Below, piece after piece: positions 27,125 to 36,340 of a stretch of DNA of 62,344 nucleotides. Under the pieces are notes generated by a model. The model worked only from the letters and a program-made list of their open reading frames with translations, did not search any database and was not told where the DNA came from. Each line of letters opens with the position of its first letter. Position 1 is the first letter of the stretch. Position numbers and translations under genes: made by a program. Location of the stretch: positions 1 to 62,344 of the forward strand of contig DATKZS010000227.1 in NCBI GenBank assembly GCA_035527835.1, in the 5' to 3' direction. The stretch is from DATKZS01 sp035527835 [NCBI: bacterium] (GTDB taxonomy: Bacteria; RBG-13-61-14).

Positions 27125-29281
27125 ATGACTGAACTGTCCATACTTTTTTTATGGCACATGCACCAGCCCTATTACAAGGACATGGTCCAGGGCGGGTGCA
27201 TGATGCCGTGGGTGAGGCTGCACGCGATCAAGGGCTACATGGACATGCTGGCCGCGGTGGAGGCCGTGCCCGGGACCCGCGTCACCTTTAACCTCACCCC
27301 GAGCCTCATCCGCCAGCTCGAGGAGTACGCGCAGGGCCACACCACGGACGACTTCCAGGTGATCAGCGAGAAGCCGGCGGACGAGCTCACGCCCGCCGAG
27401 CGCGCCTTCGTGCTCCGCCACTTTTTCATGGCCAACTGGGACGTGATGGTCCGGCCGTATCCCGAGTACCAGCGCCTGCTCGGCAAGCGCGGCGCGCAGC
27501 CCGGCGCCGACTTCGAGCAGATCCAGAAAAAATTTTCCGACACCGAGATCCGCGACCTTGTCGTCTGGTACAACCTGACCTGGTTCGGCTGGGCCGCGCT
27601 CGCCAAATGGCCGGAGCTGGAGGAATTGAAGCGCAAGGGCCGGGAGTTCACCGAGGACGACAAGCAACTGGTCCTTTCCCGCCAGACCGAGGCCGTGGCC
27701 GGCATCATCCCCGCCTATCGCCGCCTCTGGGACCAGGGCGCCATCGAGGTCAGCGCCTCTCCCATGTATCACCCCATCCTCCCGCTCATCTACGATTCTT
27801 CGCTCGCCGACCGCGCCCATCCCGGCGTGCCCCAGCCCCCGCGCTTCCGCCACCCGGAGGACGCCGTCGCCCAGACCGGCCGCGGCCTCGCCTTTATCAA
27901 GGAGGCCATGGGCAGAAGGCCCGTGGGCATGTGGCCCTCCGAGGGCAGCGTGGCCCACGAGATCGTGCCCCTGCTCATGGACAATGAGGTGCGCTGGGTC
28001 GCCACCGACGAGCACCTGCTCTGGAAGCGCGTCCGCTCCTACCGCCGCGACGACGCCCTCTTCCATCCCTGGAAGGTCATCGAGGGCGGACGCGAGCTCG
28101 ACGTCTTCTTCCGAGACTCGGGCCTTTCCGACCTCATCGGCTTCAACTACTCCAAGCAGCCGCCGGAGCGCGCCGCCGACGACCTGGTCCGCCGGCTCCG
28201 CGAAATCCGCGCCGCCGAGGCCCGCATCAACCAGGACCACGCCGTCGTCACCATCGCCCTCGACGGCGAGAACCCGTGGGAGTCATACCCCGACGGCGGA
28301 AAACTCTTCCTGAACCGCCTCTACCAGCAGATCGCCCGGACCGAGGGACTCGCCACCGTCACCGCCTCCGAGTACCTCGACCGCCATCCGCCCACCCGCG
28401 TCCTCGACCAGATGCCGACCGGATCATGGATCAGCTCCAACTTCGATATCTGGATCGGCGGGCCCGAGGAGAACAAGGCCTGGGACTACCTCCGCCGCGT
28501 CCGCGACGACATGCCCGGCCTGATGGAGGACATGCCGCAGGGCGTGCGCGACGGCGCCATGGACTCGCTCTTCGCCGCCGAAGGCTCCGACTGGTTCTGG
28601 TGGTACGGCGACAGCTTTCAGTCCGACCTTAAAGCGGAGTTCGACTACCTCTTCCGCCTCCACCTCAAGAACGCCTACGTCATCCTCGGCGCCGAGCCGC
28701 CGGCATTCCTCAACGAGCCCGTCCGCTTCGCGCACCCCGTCCAGGCCGCCGAGGAGCCGCTCGACTTGATCTCGCCGGCCATTGACGGCAAGGTCACCGA
28801 CTATTACGAGTGGCGCGCCGCCGGCCGCCTCAACCTCCGCGGCTCGCAGGGCGCAATGTACCAGGCCGTGACCCGCTTGAAGGACATCTACTTCGGATTC
28901 GACCTCACAAACTTCTACCTCCGCCTCGACCCCCAGCCCGGGTGCGAGGACTGCGAGAGCCTCGACGTCCACCTCTCCATCATCGGACCACGCCGCCTCG
29001 TCATCATCTTCCCCTTCCTCAAGCCCCAGATGGCCCGCCTCTGCGAGGAGCGAGACGACGGTGTCCTCGAACCCGTCGGAGACGTCGGACCGATCGCCGC
29101 CGACAAGATCATCGAGCTCAAGGCGCCATTCGACGCCCTCGGACTCGCCCCCGCACAGGAGGTGGACTTCGTCATCAAGCTCATGGACCGTGACCTCGAA
29201 ATCGAGCGCCACCCCCGGGACGGATACATCTCATTCACCGTCCCCGACGAAAACTTCGAGGCCAGGTATTGGAGCGTGTGA
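27125..29281 (+). CDS. Glycoside hydrolase family 57 protein
   Basis: A 718-residue GH57 alpha-glucan-acting enzyme. Conserved regions appear in order: LWHMHQPYY (HQP), NLTPSLIRQLEEY, ASPMYHPILPLIYD, GMWPSEGSV with the probable nucleophile Glu273, and WVATDEHLL with the probable acid/base Asp295. A second domain of about 200 residues at the C-terminus includes DLTNFYLRLDPQPG and is beta-rich. Substrate candidates are glycogen-like or pullulan-like alpha-glucans. No signal peptide is seen, so it is probably cytoplasmic. It may work with the GH31 enzyme encoded nearby on the opposite strand. Confidence 0.9.
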   Translation: MTELSILFLWHMHQPYYKDMVQGGCMMPWVRLHAIKGYMDMLAAVEAVPGTRVTFNLTPSLIRQLEEYAQGHTTDDFQVISEKPADELTPAERAFVLRHFFMANWDVMVRPYPEYQRLLGKRGAQPGADFEQIQKKFSDTEIRDLVVWYNLTWFGWAALAKWPELEELKRKGREFTEDDKQLVLSRQTEAVAGIIPAYRRLWDQGAIEVSASPMYHPILPLIYDSSLADRAHPGVPQPPRFRHPEDAVAQTGRGLAFIKEAMGRRPVGMWPSEGSVAHEIVPLLMDNEVRWVATDEHLLWKRVRSYRRDDALFHPWKVIEGGRELDVFFRDSGLSDLIGFNYSKQPPERAADDLVRRLREIRAAEARINQDHAVVTIALDGENPWESYPDGGKLFLNRLYQQIARTEGLATVTASEYLDRHPPTRVLDQMPTGSWISSNFDIWIGGPEENKAWDYLRRVRDDMPGLMEDMPQGVRDGAMDSLFAAEGSDWFWWYGDSFQSDLKAEFDYLFRLHLKNAYVILGAEPPAFLNEPVRFAHPVQAAEEPLDLISPAIDGKVTDYYEWRAAGRLNLRGSQGAMYQAVTRLKDIYFGFDLTNFYLRLDPQPGCEDCESLDVHLSIIGPRRLVIIFPFLKPQMARLCEERDDGVLEPVGDVGPIAADKIIELKAPFDALGLAPAQEVDFVIKLMDRDLEIERHPRDGYISFTVPDENFEARYWSV

Positions 29282-29324
29282 GAGGGAAAGGGGCCTATTA
29301 AGGAGAGTGAAGGCCAAGATTTTA

Positions 29325-29410
29325 TTTGCCGCAGATGAACGCAGATGAACACAGATAAAATAAGATTAATCAATAATTATCTGCGTTCATCTGCGTTCAT
29401 CTGCGGCAAA
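29325..29410. repeat. Intergenic palindrome (GCAGATGAAC word), copy B1
   Basis: The left arm TTTGCCGCAGATGAACGCAG (from 29325) pairs with CTGCGTTCATCTGCGGCAAA (to 29410), with an AT-rich loop. It lies between the convergent GH57 and YVTN genes. A second copy is at 44734-44817. Confidence 0.85.
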
Positions 29411-29444
29411 AATAATATTCTGCATTCCCTTGGCGTCTTGGCGG

Positions 29445-30572
29445 TTAATCTTGCCTGATAATCTCGATCGCCCTTAATTCATTCGAGTACCACGACGTCA
29501 CGTACAGCGTCTTGCCGTCCGCGGACAGCGCCATGCCGCACGGCGATTTGCCCAGATTCGGGATGGTGGCGATGACCGCGCCCTGCCCAAGGTCCACGAT
29601 GGACACGGAGGCACCGTTGTAGTCGGCGGTGAACGCCAGCTTGCCGTCGGGCGTCACGCATACCGTCTTGGGCCCGCGCCCCGTGCCGATCCATTTTTTG
29701 ACTTGCAGCGATTCCGGGTCCACCACCGCCATGGCGTCTCCGCCCCGGCCCATGCAGGTCACCAGGATGCTCCCGTCGGGCGCGCGCGTGACGTGGCGCG
29801 GCAGGCGCTTCATGGGGATTCTTTTGATCTCCTGCATCGCGCTGAGGTCCACGACCGAGAGCGAGTTAGCGTTGAAGTTGGCCACGAACAGGAGCTTGCC
29901 CGCGCGGTCGGTGGCGCTGCCGCGGGGGTTTTGGCCCACCCGGATCCGGCCGGTCTCCGTGAGGCTGTTCGCGTCAATCACCGAGACGTCGTTGGACGAC
30001 CAGTTGGACACGTAGATGGTTGCTCCGTCCGGGGACAGCGTCGCGATCTTGGGGTTGGTCCCGGCCTTGGCCGAGCCGGTGATCTTATACGTGGCCGTGT
30101 CCACGGCGTAGAGCCGGCCCGTGTCGAAGTTGGAAAAGTACGCGGTCCTTCCGTCCGGCGCGAACGCCAGCTCCACCGCGCGGCCCTTCACCGAGACGTT
30201 TCTCTTCACCTTGCCCGTCGCCGTATCGAACACCGTGATGCTCTTGCCGTGGTCGTGCCCGAAATTGGTGACCCACGCCTCCTTGCCGTCCGCGGTCAGC
30301 GCCACCCCCTTGGGCATGCTCCCCGTCGCCGCCCGCCACAAAATGTTCCACGTCACCGCCGGGGCCTTGGCTTCCTTTGGCTGCCGCGCGGCGTTCTCTC
30401 CCGCCCGGGCGTGAAAGCACAGGGCCAGGAGCAGCGCACCGAGAGCGCCCGCCATGCAATAGGTGGAGCCCGACACTCTTGCCGGGCGGCGTCGGCTTGG
30501 TTGACAGGCGCGGGGGACAGGAGTGTCCCCGCCACCATTTCGGCAGCGTCCAATATTTATCGCTCCCTTCAT
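29445..30572 (-). CDS. YVTN-type beta-propeller protein with an inserted repeat near its N-terminus
   Basis: A 375-residue protein with seven-bladed propeller repeats of the YVTN type (PDGRTAYFSNFDTGRLYAVD, DGATIYVSNWSSNDVSVID, DGKTLYVTSWYSNELRAIE). The strong ribosome site GGAGGTGACACAATG fixes the start at 30572, and the GH31 stop TGA lies inside that site, so the two are one operon. Codons from about 30536 to 30457 are element Q, read in frame. The hydrophobic signal (MAGALGALLLALCFHARAG) begins only after it, at an internal ATG 30455 without a ribosome site. Either start is possible. The gene ends CAA GAT TAA, fused to a palindrome edge. Confidence 0.8.
   Translation of the reverse strand: MKGAINIGRCRNGGGDTPVPRACQPSRRRPARVSGSTYCMAGALGALLLALCFHARAGENAARQPKEAKAPAVTWNILWRAATGSMPKGVALTADGKEAWVTNFGHDHGKSITVFDTATGKVKRNVSVKGRAVELAFAPDGRTAYFSNFDTGRLYAVDTATYKITGSAKAGTNPKIATLSPDGATIYVSNWSSNDVSVIDANSLTETGRIRVGQNPRGSATDRAGKLLFVANFNANSLSVVDLSAMQEIKRIPMKRLPRHVTRAPDGSILVTCMGRGGDAMAVVDPESLQVKKWIGTGRGPKTVCVTPDGKLAFTADYNGASVSIVDLGQGAVIATIPNLGKSPCGMALSADGKTLYVTSWYSNELRAIEIIRQD
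30457..30536 (-). repeat. REPIN-like element Q, copy 2, inside the YVTN coding region
   Basis: Read on the minus strand it matches 4598-4677: hairpin GGGGACAGGAGTGTCCCC, a 30-base linker, then GCCCGGCAAGAGTGTCGGGC. It lies in frame between the ribosome site and the signal peptide of the YVTN gene. Confidence 0.75.
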
Positions 30573-30576
30573 TGTG

Positions 30577-32202
30577 TCACCTCCAACCAATGGCCGGCGC
30601 GTCCTCCGGAATCGTGGGCCACGGCGACGCCACTACGAAGCTGGGCCAGTCCGCCGCGCCGGGCCGGACCGCGCCGGTAAAGATGAGATCAATCTTGCCC
30701 TCTTCATGCACCGTGAGCCTCGCCTCCTCCTCCACCGGCGACGCCGACGGGACCACCAGCACGGCCCGCGACTTGCCCGCCAGCTCCAGGATTCCCGCGA
30801 AGAGCGGCCGCGCATCCGCCACGTCCACCGGCACCAGGGCCCCCGCCCGGAAAAATACCGGGTACGACGCCAGCCCGTAAGCGTGAGTAAAGGAGCAGCC
30901 GCCGCTGAGCAGCGGCGGCCCGGAATTCCGGATCCGGCATTTCTCCAGCTCCGGCGCGTCCGCCTCCGTGAACAGCGGCCACCAGTCGTCGCCCTGGGGC
31001 AGGGTCACCCGGACCTTGCCGCCCGCCCGCCGCACCGGCGCCACCAGCACGTCGCGGCCGAGCAGGTATTCCTCGCCGCTCCCGAGCGGCAGGATCAGCG
31101 ACCGGCCCTGGCGCCAGGCCTCCACCGCCTCCGAATAAAGGTACGGCCCCAGCGCCTGGTGCAGCAGCGCGTAGGCGCGGTAAATATCGAGCGTCTCGTC
31201 GTCGAACCTCCACGGCCGGTGCTCGCCGATGCCGCCGTTCTCCATGAACGGCGTGAGCGCCCCGAACTGCGCCCACCGGAGCAGCACCTCCTGGTACGGG
31301 CCGCCGCCGCGGTAGCCGCCGATGTCCGAGCCGATAATCAGGTAGCCCTCCCGGGCCGAGCGCAGCACGTGGCGCCGCGCAATGGCGAGACCATCAAAGG
31401 TCGGGTCCTGGTCGCCCACCCACGACGCGAAGCTCTTCTCCACCGGCGCGAACCGAAGCCACACCCCGAGTCCCAGCGGGTTGGCCCAGCCCGGCAGGTG
31501 CAGCGTGCTCTCATTGATCCCCTGTTCCATGGGCCGCGCCATGGCCACGATCTTGCGGCCGGTCTTTTCGCGGCTGTAATCATAAAAGTCCGAGTAATAT
31601 TTAGTCGCGTAATCCTGACGGCGCTTCCAGCCCTGGTACAGCATCAATGGGTCGGTGCCGTCCACCTTCCATCCGTCAATGCCGAGCTCGAGCGCGCGGT
31701 CCATGCGCTGATGCCACCACTGAAGGGCCTCCGGGTTGTCGTAGTCCAGCATCCCGCCCGTGCCCTTCCACCACGAACGCGCCTCCATGCCCTTCACGAA
31801 ATAGCCGTGCTCGAGCGCGGACTGATACTCGGAGTCCTCCTGGTTCACCATCGCCGTGATCCAGAAAATCACCCGGATGCCGTTGGCGTGCAGGTCCGCG
31901 ATCAGCTTCCCCATGTCCGGGTAGCGCTCTTCATCCACCACGAAGTCGTTGTAGGCCGTCTCCCACGGCGAGTCAATGATCACCGCGTCCACCGGAACCC
32001 CCCGCGTGAGATAGCCGTGAACGAGGTCATAGACGCTCTGCGTCGTGGACTCGTCCTCCCATACCACGTGCCCGAACACCCACGCCGGGAAAGGCGGGTC
32101 CAACGTGTCCTTCATGCACGGGCACTCCGCCCTCGACCGGATCGGCCCAAGCAGCAAGAGCGCCGTCACCAATAACGCGATAAAAAAAACACACCGCCTC
32201 AT
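30577..32202 (-). CDS. Glycoside hydrolase family 31 (alpha-glucosidase/xylosidase type), exported
   Basis: A 541-residue GH31 enzyme. The signal peptide is MRRCVFFIALLVTALLLLGP. The barrel has PVDAVIIDSPW, the nucleophile region GIDGWKVDGTDP and the acid/base region YLIIGSDIGGYRGG. The C-terminus has the usual small beta domain (LLGRDVLVAPVRRAGG). It should hydrolyse alpha-linked glycosides in the periplasm or outside. The start ATG 32202 follows GGGGAGG on the minus strand with 6 bases between. It is shorter than many GH31 enzymes because the N-terminal beta domain is minimal. The YVTN gene follows in the same operon. Confidence 0.9.
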   Translation of the reverse strand: MRRCVFFIALLVTALLLLGPIRSRAECPCMKDTLDPPFPAWVFGHVVWEDESTTQSVYDLVHGYLTRGVPVDAVIIDSPWETAYNDFVVDEERYPDMGKLIADLHANGIRVIFWITAMVNQEDSEYQSALEHGYFVKGMEARSWWKGTGGMLDYDNPEALQWWHQRMDRALELGIDGWKVDGTDPLMLYQGWKRRQDYATKYYSDFYDYSREKTGRKIVAMARPMEQGINESTLHLPGWANPLGLGVWLRFAPVEKSFASWVGDQDPTFDGLAIARRHVLRSAREGYLIIGSDIGGYRGGGPYQEVLLRWAQFGALTPFMENGGIGEHRPWRFDDETLDIYRAYALLHQALGPYLYSEAVEAWRQGRSLILPLGSGEEYLLGRDVLVAPVRRAGGKVRVTLPQGDDWWPLFTEADAPELEKCRIRNSGPPLLSGGCSFTHAYGLASYPVFFRAGALVPVDVADARPLFAGILELAGKSRAVLVVPSASPVEEEARLTVHEEGKIDLIFTGAVRPGAADWPSFVVASPWPTIPEDAPAIGWR

Positions 32203-32309
32203 CGCAATCCTCCCCAAGTCATGCGTGAACTTACGGCCATCAGTCTATGACAAAGCTCCTGGAAAATAAACCCGATGGATTCAGAGGAAGGTATAATTAA
32301 ATGGAAAGG

Positions 32310-32429
32310 AAAACCGCCAAGACGCCAAGAACGCCAATAATTATGATTAAGTTATAAGTTGAGCCCCGCCTTCAGGCAGAAAATATTTCTTGGCTATTCT
32401 TGGCGGTCTTGGCGTCTTGGCGGTTTTCT
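32310..32429. repeat. Intergenic palindrome (CGCCAAGA word), copy A3
   Basis: The left arm AAACCGCCAAGACGCCAAG (from 32311) pairs with CTTGGCGTCTTGGCGGTTTT (to 32429). The loop is longer than in A1/A2 and carries an extra CCCGCCTTCAGGC segment. Confidence 0.78.
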
Positions 32430-32455
32430 TAGGGCTTGATTAGGGGCATAACTCC

Positions 32456-33934
32456 CTAATAATTTCCCCCGAACTCCAGTCCCTCGACCAGCCGGGCGGT
32501 GAGGGCCTCGATCTCCTGGTCCACCTGCTTTTTGAGCTTGAGGTCCTCGCTGTAGAGCCGGATCAGGCGGTCGCGGTAGTAGCGGCGTCCCTTCTGGTCG
32601 CGGAAGTTGAGCGCCAGGAAGGAATGGTAGCGGAACACGTCGGCCCGCGGATCGTAGTCCTTCTTGCTCTCGTCAAAGCTCTGCATCTGCTTCACCAGCA
32701 CGTTGGAATACAGGGGCCCGCGGGTCTCGAGCTGCTCGCGCAGGTAGTCCATCAGGTCGCGGAAGATGAGCTCGAACAGGATGCGGGCGTCGGTGCCCTT
32801 CTTGTGCCCGGCCAGGAGCTCGATCAAGAGCTCGTAATAGATGCCGGAGATCTTGTACTTGAGTTTGTTGCCGGTGCAGCCAAGGAGCGTCTCGTACACG
32901 CCCTTGCCCTTGCCGGTGTGCGTGCCCGCGCCGGAGCCGGAATGGAACGAGAGCATGGCGCCGTAGCGCGAGGCGATGGCGTGGGCCGCGCGCACCCTGT
33001 TCTTCAGCATGTCCAGGCCTTCCTTGTAGTCCTCCCGCTTCCTGAACCCGACGTTGGGCGCCACGTAATCGCAGGGCAGCCCCTTGTTCTTCCACTCGCC
33101 GAGGTACACGAACAGGTCCGCGCCCGGGGTGGGCTTCTCGGTCTCGTCCATCGAGATCTCGAACCCGAACGGCCGCCGCATCCGCTGCGCGATTTCCTGG
33201 TAGATGCGCTCGTTGATCTCGATGCTCCGCTTGTACTTGAGCGCCAGCCGGTAGGCCTTGTCCCGGCTCAGCTCCAGCCGCACCGGCTTGCCGTCGCCGC
33301 CCTTGAACCGGTGCCTGCCGGCATAGGTCTTGGCGATGCGCTCGCGCTCGGACTCCGAGTACTCCGCGTGCAGCAGCTTGCGCAGCGAATACTCTTTAAG
33401 CCGCTCCACGTCAGTGTCGAACAGGTCGGAGGTGTCGGTGGTGAACGACCGCACCACGCCGGTGGCCACCGCCTCGTCCAGCGCCTGCATGTTGTAGCGC
33501 ATGGACTTCTCCACCGCCGCGTTCCCGACGAACTTCGGCGTCTTCACCCCCTCGATCCGCTTCACCGCCAGCGCCGACGACTCGGTGATGATCAGGTGGT
33601 CCGCCTCCATCTCCACCGGGATCCCGGTGGTCCGCGCCATGCGCGCCCCCATGGTCAGATACCGCCGGATCGAGGTCCCGGTATGACCCAGCGTGATCTC
33701 GTAACGCCGCGGCGGCGCCATGATGATCTCCTCCGGCGCCGTCTCCCGCCCGAAGCTCAGCATCAGACCCGCGGCGCAACGGTGCTTCTGCAAGGAGTTG
33801 ATGATGCCGGTCAAGAAGATCTCCGGGATGCGGATCCCCAGCGCCGGATGGTGCCGCGCGCCCAGGTAGTTCGTGCCCGTCTTCAGGTCGCCCGTGTCAT
33901 GCACGACTTCATTTTCGTTTTGCTCAGCTTCCAA
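32456..33934 (-). CDS. uxaE: Tagaturonate epimerase (UxaE family)
   Basis: A 492-residue protein resembling the Thermotoga-type UxaE, which interconverts D-tagaturonate and D-fructuronate. Shared features are FEISMDETEKPTP, the metal-site-like LSFHSGSGAGTH and the helix after KLKYKISGIYYELLIELL. The start is TTG 33934, about 7 bases after GGAGGG on the minus strand. It lies 19 bases downstream of the fructuronate reductase gene on the same strand. Together they would carry galacturonate-derived tagaturonate into the mannonate branch. Family membership is from memory of the sequence and should be tested by profile search. Confidence 0.75.
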   Translation of the reverse strand: MEAEQNENEVVHDTGDLKTGTNYLGARHHPALGIRIPEIFLTGIINSLQKHRCAAGLMLSFGRETAPEEIIMAPPRRYEITLGHTGTSIRRYLTMGARMARTTGIPVEMEADHLIITESSALAVKRIEGVKTPKFVGNAAVEKSMRYNMQALDEAVATGVVRSFTTDTSDLFDTDVERLKEYSLRKLLHAEYSESERERIAKTYAGRHRFKGGDGKPVRLELSRDKAYRLALKYKRSIEINERIYQEIAQRMRRPFGFEISMDETEKPTPGADLFVYLGEWKNKGLPCDYVAPNVGFRKREDYKEGLDMLKNRVRAAHAIASRYGAMLSFHSGSGAGTHTGKGKGVYETLLGCTGNKLKYKISGIYYELLIELLAGHKKGTDARILFELIFRDLMDYLREQLETRGPLYSNVLVKQMQSFDESKKDYDPRADVFRYHSFLALNFRDQKGRRYYRDRLIRLYSEDLKLKKQVDQEIEALTARLVEGLEFGGNY

Positions 33935-33953
33935 TTTACCGCCCTCCGATTGG

Positions 33954-34802
33954 TCAGACCCCGCTAAACGCGCTGAATGCTCCGTCCACGGGAACCACCA
34001 CCCCAGATATGAACCGGCTCGCCGGATCCAATAACCAAAACAACGTGCTCAATAGGTCCTCCGCCCGCCCCAGCTCACCCGCCGGGGTGTGCGCCAGGAT
34101 CGTCTGGCCCCGCGCCGTGAAGCCCCCGCTATCCTGGTCAATGAGCAGGAAACGGTTCTGGTTCGTCAAAAAAAATCCCGGCGCAATGGCGTTGACCCTG
34201 ATCTTAGGGGTATAATTCTGGGCCATGTGCACCGCCAGCCACTGCGTGAAATTAGACACCGCCGCCTTGGCCGCCGAGTAGGCCGGGATGCGCGTCAGCG
34301 GACGCAAAGCGTTCATGGAGCTCAGATTGATGATGTGCCCGAAGTCGCCGCTCCGCTTCACCGTCTCCACGATCAGCTTGCCCAGCGCCTGGCACGGGAC
34401 GATCGTCCCCAGGCAGTTCAGCTCGAACACCTTGCGCACGGCATCCACCGGCAAATCGAAAAACGTCTGCGCCTCCGAGGTCGTGGCCCCGGGATTGTTG
34501 CCGCCCGCGCCGTTGATCAAAATGTCCAGGCCCCCGAACTCCGAGCCGATCGCACCCGCCGCCTGGTCCATGTCCGGCCGGCTCACAACGTCCGCCGCGA
34601 TCCCAATCGCCCGGCCACCGGCCTTGACGATGCCATCAGCCTTCGCCCTCGCCCGCGCGCCGTCAATGTCTATCACCGCGACCCTGGCCCCGGCCCGCGC
34701 CAGGGCATCAGCCATCGCGCCGCAAAGCTCTCCGGCTCCTCCGGTGATCGCCGCGGTTTTTCCGGTGAGAGGGGAAGGCGGGATTTCAATCTGCTTCGGC
34801 AT
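33954..34802 (-). CDS. uxuB: D-mannonate oxidoreductase / fructuronate reductase, SDR type
   Basis: A 282-residue short-chain dehydrogenase. The NAD(P) site is AAITGGAGELCGAMADALARAG, given here in parts: TGGAGELCG matches TGxxxGxG. The catalytic region has INLSSMNALRPLTRIPAYSA with YSAAK. The stretch APGFFLTNQNRFLL and the C-terminus VVVPVDGAFSAFSGV are typical of the YjmF/UxuB SDR group. It reduces D-fructuronate to D-mannonate with NAD(P)H. It is the first gene of the uxuB-uxaE operon, with GGAGAAG before ATG. No mannonate dehydratase or KDG kinase gene is seen nearby. Confidence 0.85.
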   Translation of the reverse strand: MPKQIEIPPSPLTGKTAAITGGAGELCGAMADALARAGARVAVIDIDGARARAKADGIVKAGGRAIGIAADVVSRPDMDQAAGAIGSEFGGLDILINGAGGNNPGATTSEAQTFFDLPVDAVRKVFELNCLGTIVPCQALGKLIVETVKRSGDFGHIINLSSMNALRPLTRIPAYSAAKAAVSNFTQWLAVHMAQNYTPKIRVNAIAPGFFLTNQNRFLLIDQDSGGFTARGQTILAHTPAGELGRAEDLLSTLFWLLDPASRFISGVVVPVDGAFSAFSGV

Positions 34803-34977
34803 CTTCAGCTTCTCCGCTTATACTACATTTTACCAAAGCATTTCGGAAAAGCAAGGAAAATTTGGGCGCAATAAAACATTGCAGCAAGGAGTTTTATCCA
34901 TGAACTAAGTATTTAACCTATGGATTTATTTTGATATTTTATATAAAATTCCGGGCGGAAAAAAGAGGTGAAAAATA

Positions 34978-36333
34978 ATGAAAAGCTCTAATCATCATGC
35001 CCAAATCGGCCCTGACTGGCAAAAAGTGCGCCAAGTTATTGACTCCGCCCCCTCCATCAACCGCGACTTGCAGGTCCCGCTCAGCGAGTTCAAGCGCCGG
35101 CAAAAACAGGTTGCCAAGGCCCTGGCCGCGCAAGGCATTGATGTGGGCGTGGTTTTTTCCGACGAGCATTACTGCGGCGACGTGCCCTACCTGGGCGGCA
35201 ACATCAACGTCTCCATCGAGCAGGTGGCCGGCGCCATCGGCAAAAACGGCTTCCACATCCTGGCCGGCCTCGAAGGCGGCTACGTGGCCGAACAGCTCGC
35301 CCCTCGCGCCGGCGCCACGGTCCACAAAGTCGAGCTCCTCCAGCTCGCCGACGAAAAATATCCCATCCGCGCCGAGCGCCTCCCCGACGTGCTCGACCAG
35401 GCCGCCGGCAAAAAGGTCGAGACCGTGGCCCTGCTCACCCCCCGCCAAGTCATCCCCGCGGCCCTCGTCGAGTATCTGCAAAAGATATATGGGAAGCGCA
35501 ACGTAGTGGATGCGCAACCCATCTACTTTAAAATAAAATACGAGAAATCCGTGGCCGAGATCAGGCTCGTCTTGGAGGCCGCCAAGATCGCGGACACGAT
35601 GATGCGGGCCATGCTCGCCGTGCTCCGGCCGGGGCTTTACGAGACCGAGGTCGCGGCTTGGGCCGAGCTGGTGGCCAAGCTCATGGGCGCCGAGGACCTG
35701 GGATTCAAGACCATGGTAGGCGCCAACTCCGCCAACCGCACCCTGATCGGCCCGGCTCTCAACCGCCCCATCCGGGAGGGCGACTGGGTGCATCTCGGCG
35801 TCGCGCCCAAGCGCGGCGGACTCAACGCCTGCGTCCGCCGCTCCGTGATCGCCGTGAGCTCGCCGAAAAAGGTGACCGCGGACCAGCGCTTCTGGTTCGA
35901 CCTGGTCGAGGGCGCTTACCAGGTCGGACTCGCCAGGTTCATCGAGGTCGCCAAAAAGGGCCTGCCCGCCCGGCTCCAGGAGCAGGCCCTGGTGGATTAC
36001 TTTGCCGGGAAGTCCAATGAGGTCAGCCGGCGCATCGGCAAAAAGGTCCGCCTCGAAACCCTCAAGCCCTACACCGGCACCCACAACTCCGGCTATACCG
36101 AGTGCCAGGAATTCTACGGCGCCATCACCCTCGACTCGGACCAGCCGCTCGGCCGCAACATCATCATGATGCTCGACGTGGCCCTCCGCGGCTTCGGCGA
36201 CCGCTCAACCGACGTCATCATCCCCGGCTTCGATTACCTCGTCATCGAAGACACGCTCGCCAAGCAAGGCAAAAAGGTCGAGGTCATGGACCAACTGCCC
36301 GTGAACGTACAGCATTTGGTGGGAAGGGTATAG
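34978..36333 (+). CDS. M24 (pita-bread fold) family protein lacking metal ligands
   Basis: A 451-residue protein with the creatinase N-domain followed by an M24 C-domain. In aminopeptidase P the metal ligands are Asp, Asp, His, Glu, Glu. Here the first Asp site reads VHLGVAP, the second reads NACVRRS, the His is kept in TGTHNSGYTECQE, the first Glu site reads MMLDVALRG, and only the last Glu remains in YLVIEDT. A dinuclear metallopeptidase is thus unlikely. A metal-independent hydrolase similar in logic to creatinase is possible. The start is ATG 34978 with AGAGGTG upstream. It is convergent with the defence module. Confidence 0.8.
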   Translation: MKSSNHHAQIGPDWQKVRQVIDSAPSINRDLQVPLSEFKRRQKQVAKALAAQGIDVGVVFSDEHYCGDVPYLGGNINVSIEQVAGAIGKNGFHILAGLEGGYVAEQLAPRAGATVHKVELLQLADEKYPIRAERLPDVLDQAAGKKVETVALLTPRQVIPAALVEYLQKIYGKRNVVDAQPIYFKIKYEKSVAEIRLVLEAAKIADTMMRAMLAVLRPGLYETEVAAWAELVAKLMGAEDLGFKTMVGANSANRTLIGPALNRPIREGDWVHLGVAPKRGGLNACVRRSVIAVSSPKKVTADQRFWFDLVEGAYQVGLARFIEVAKKGLPARLQEQALVDYFAGKSNEVSRRIGKKVRLETLKPYTGTHNSGYTECQEFYGAITLDSDQPLGRNIIMMLDVALRGFGDRSTDVIIPGFDYLVIEDTLAKQGKKVEVMDQLPVNVQHLVGRV

Positions 36334-36340
36334 CCAGACG

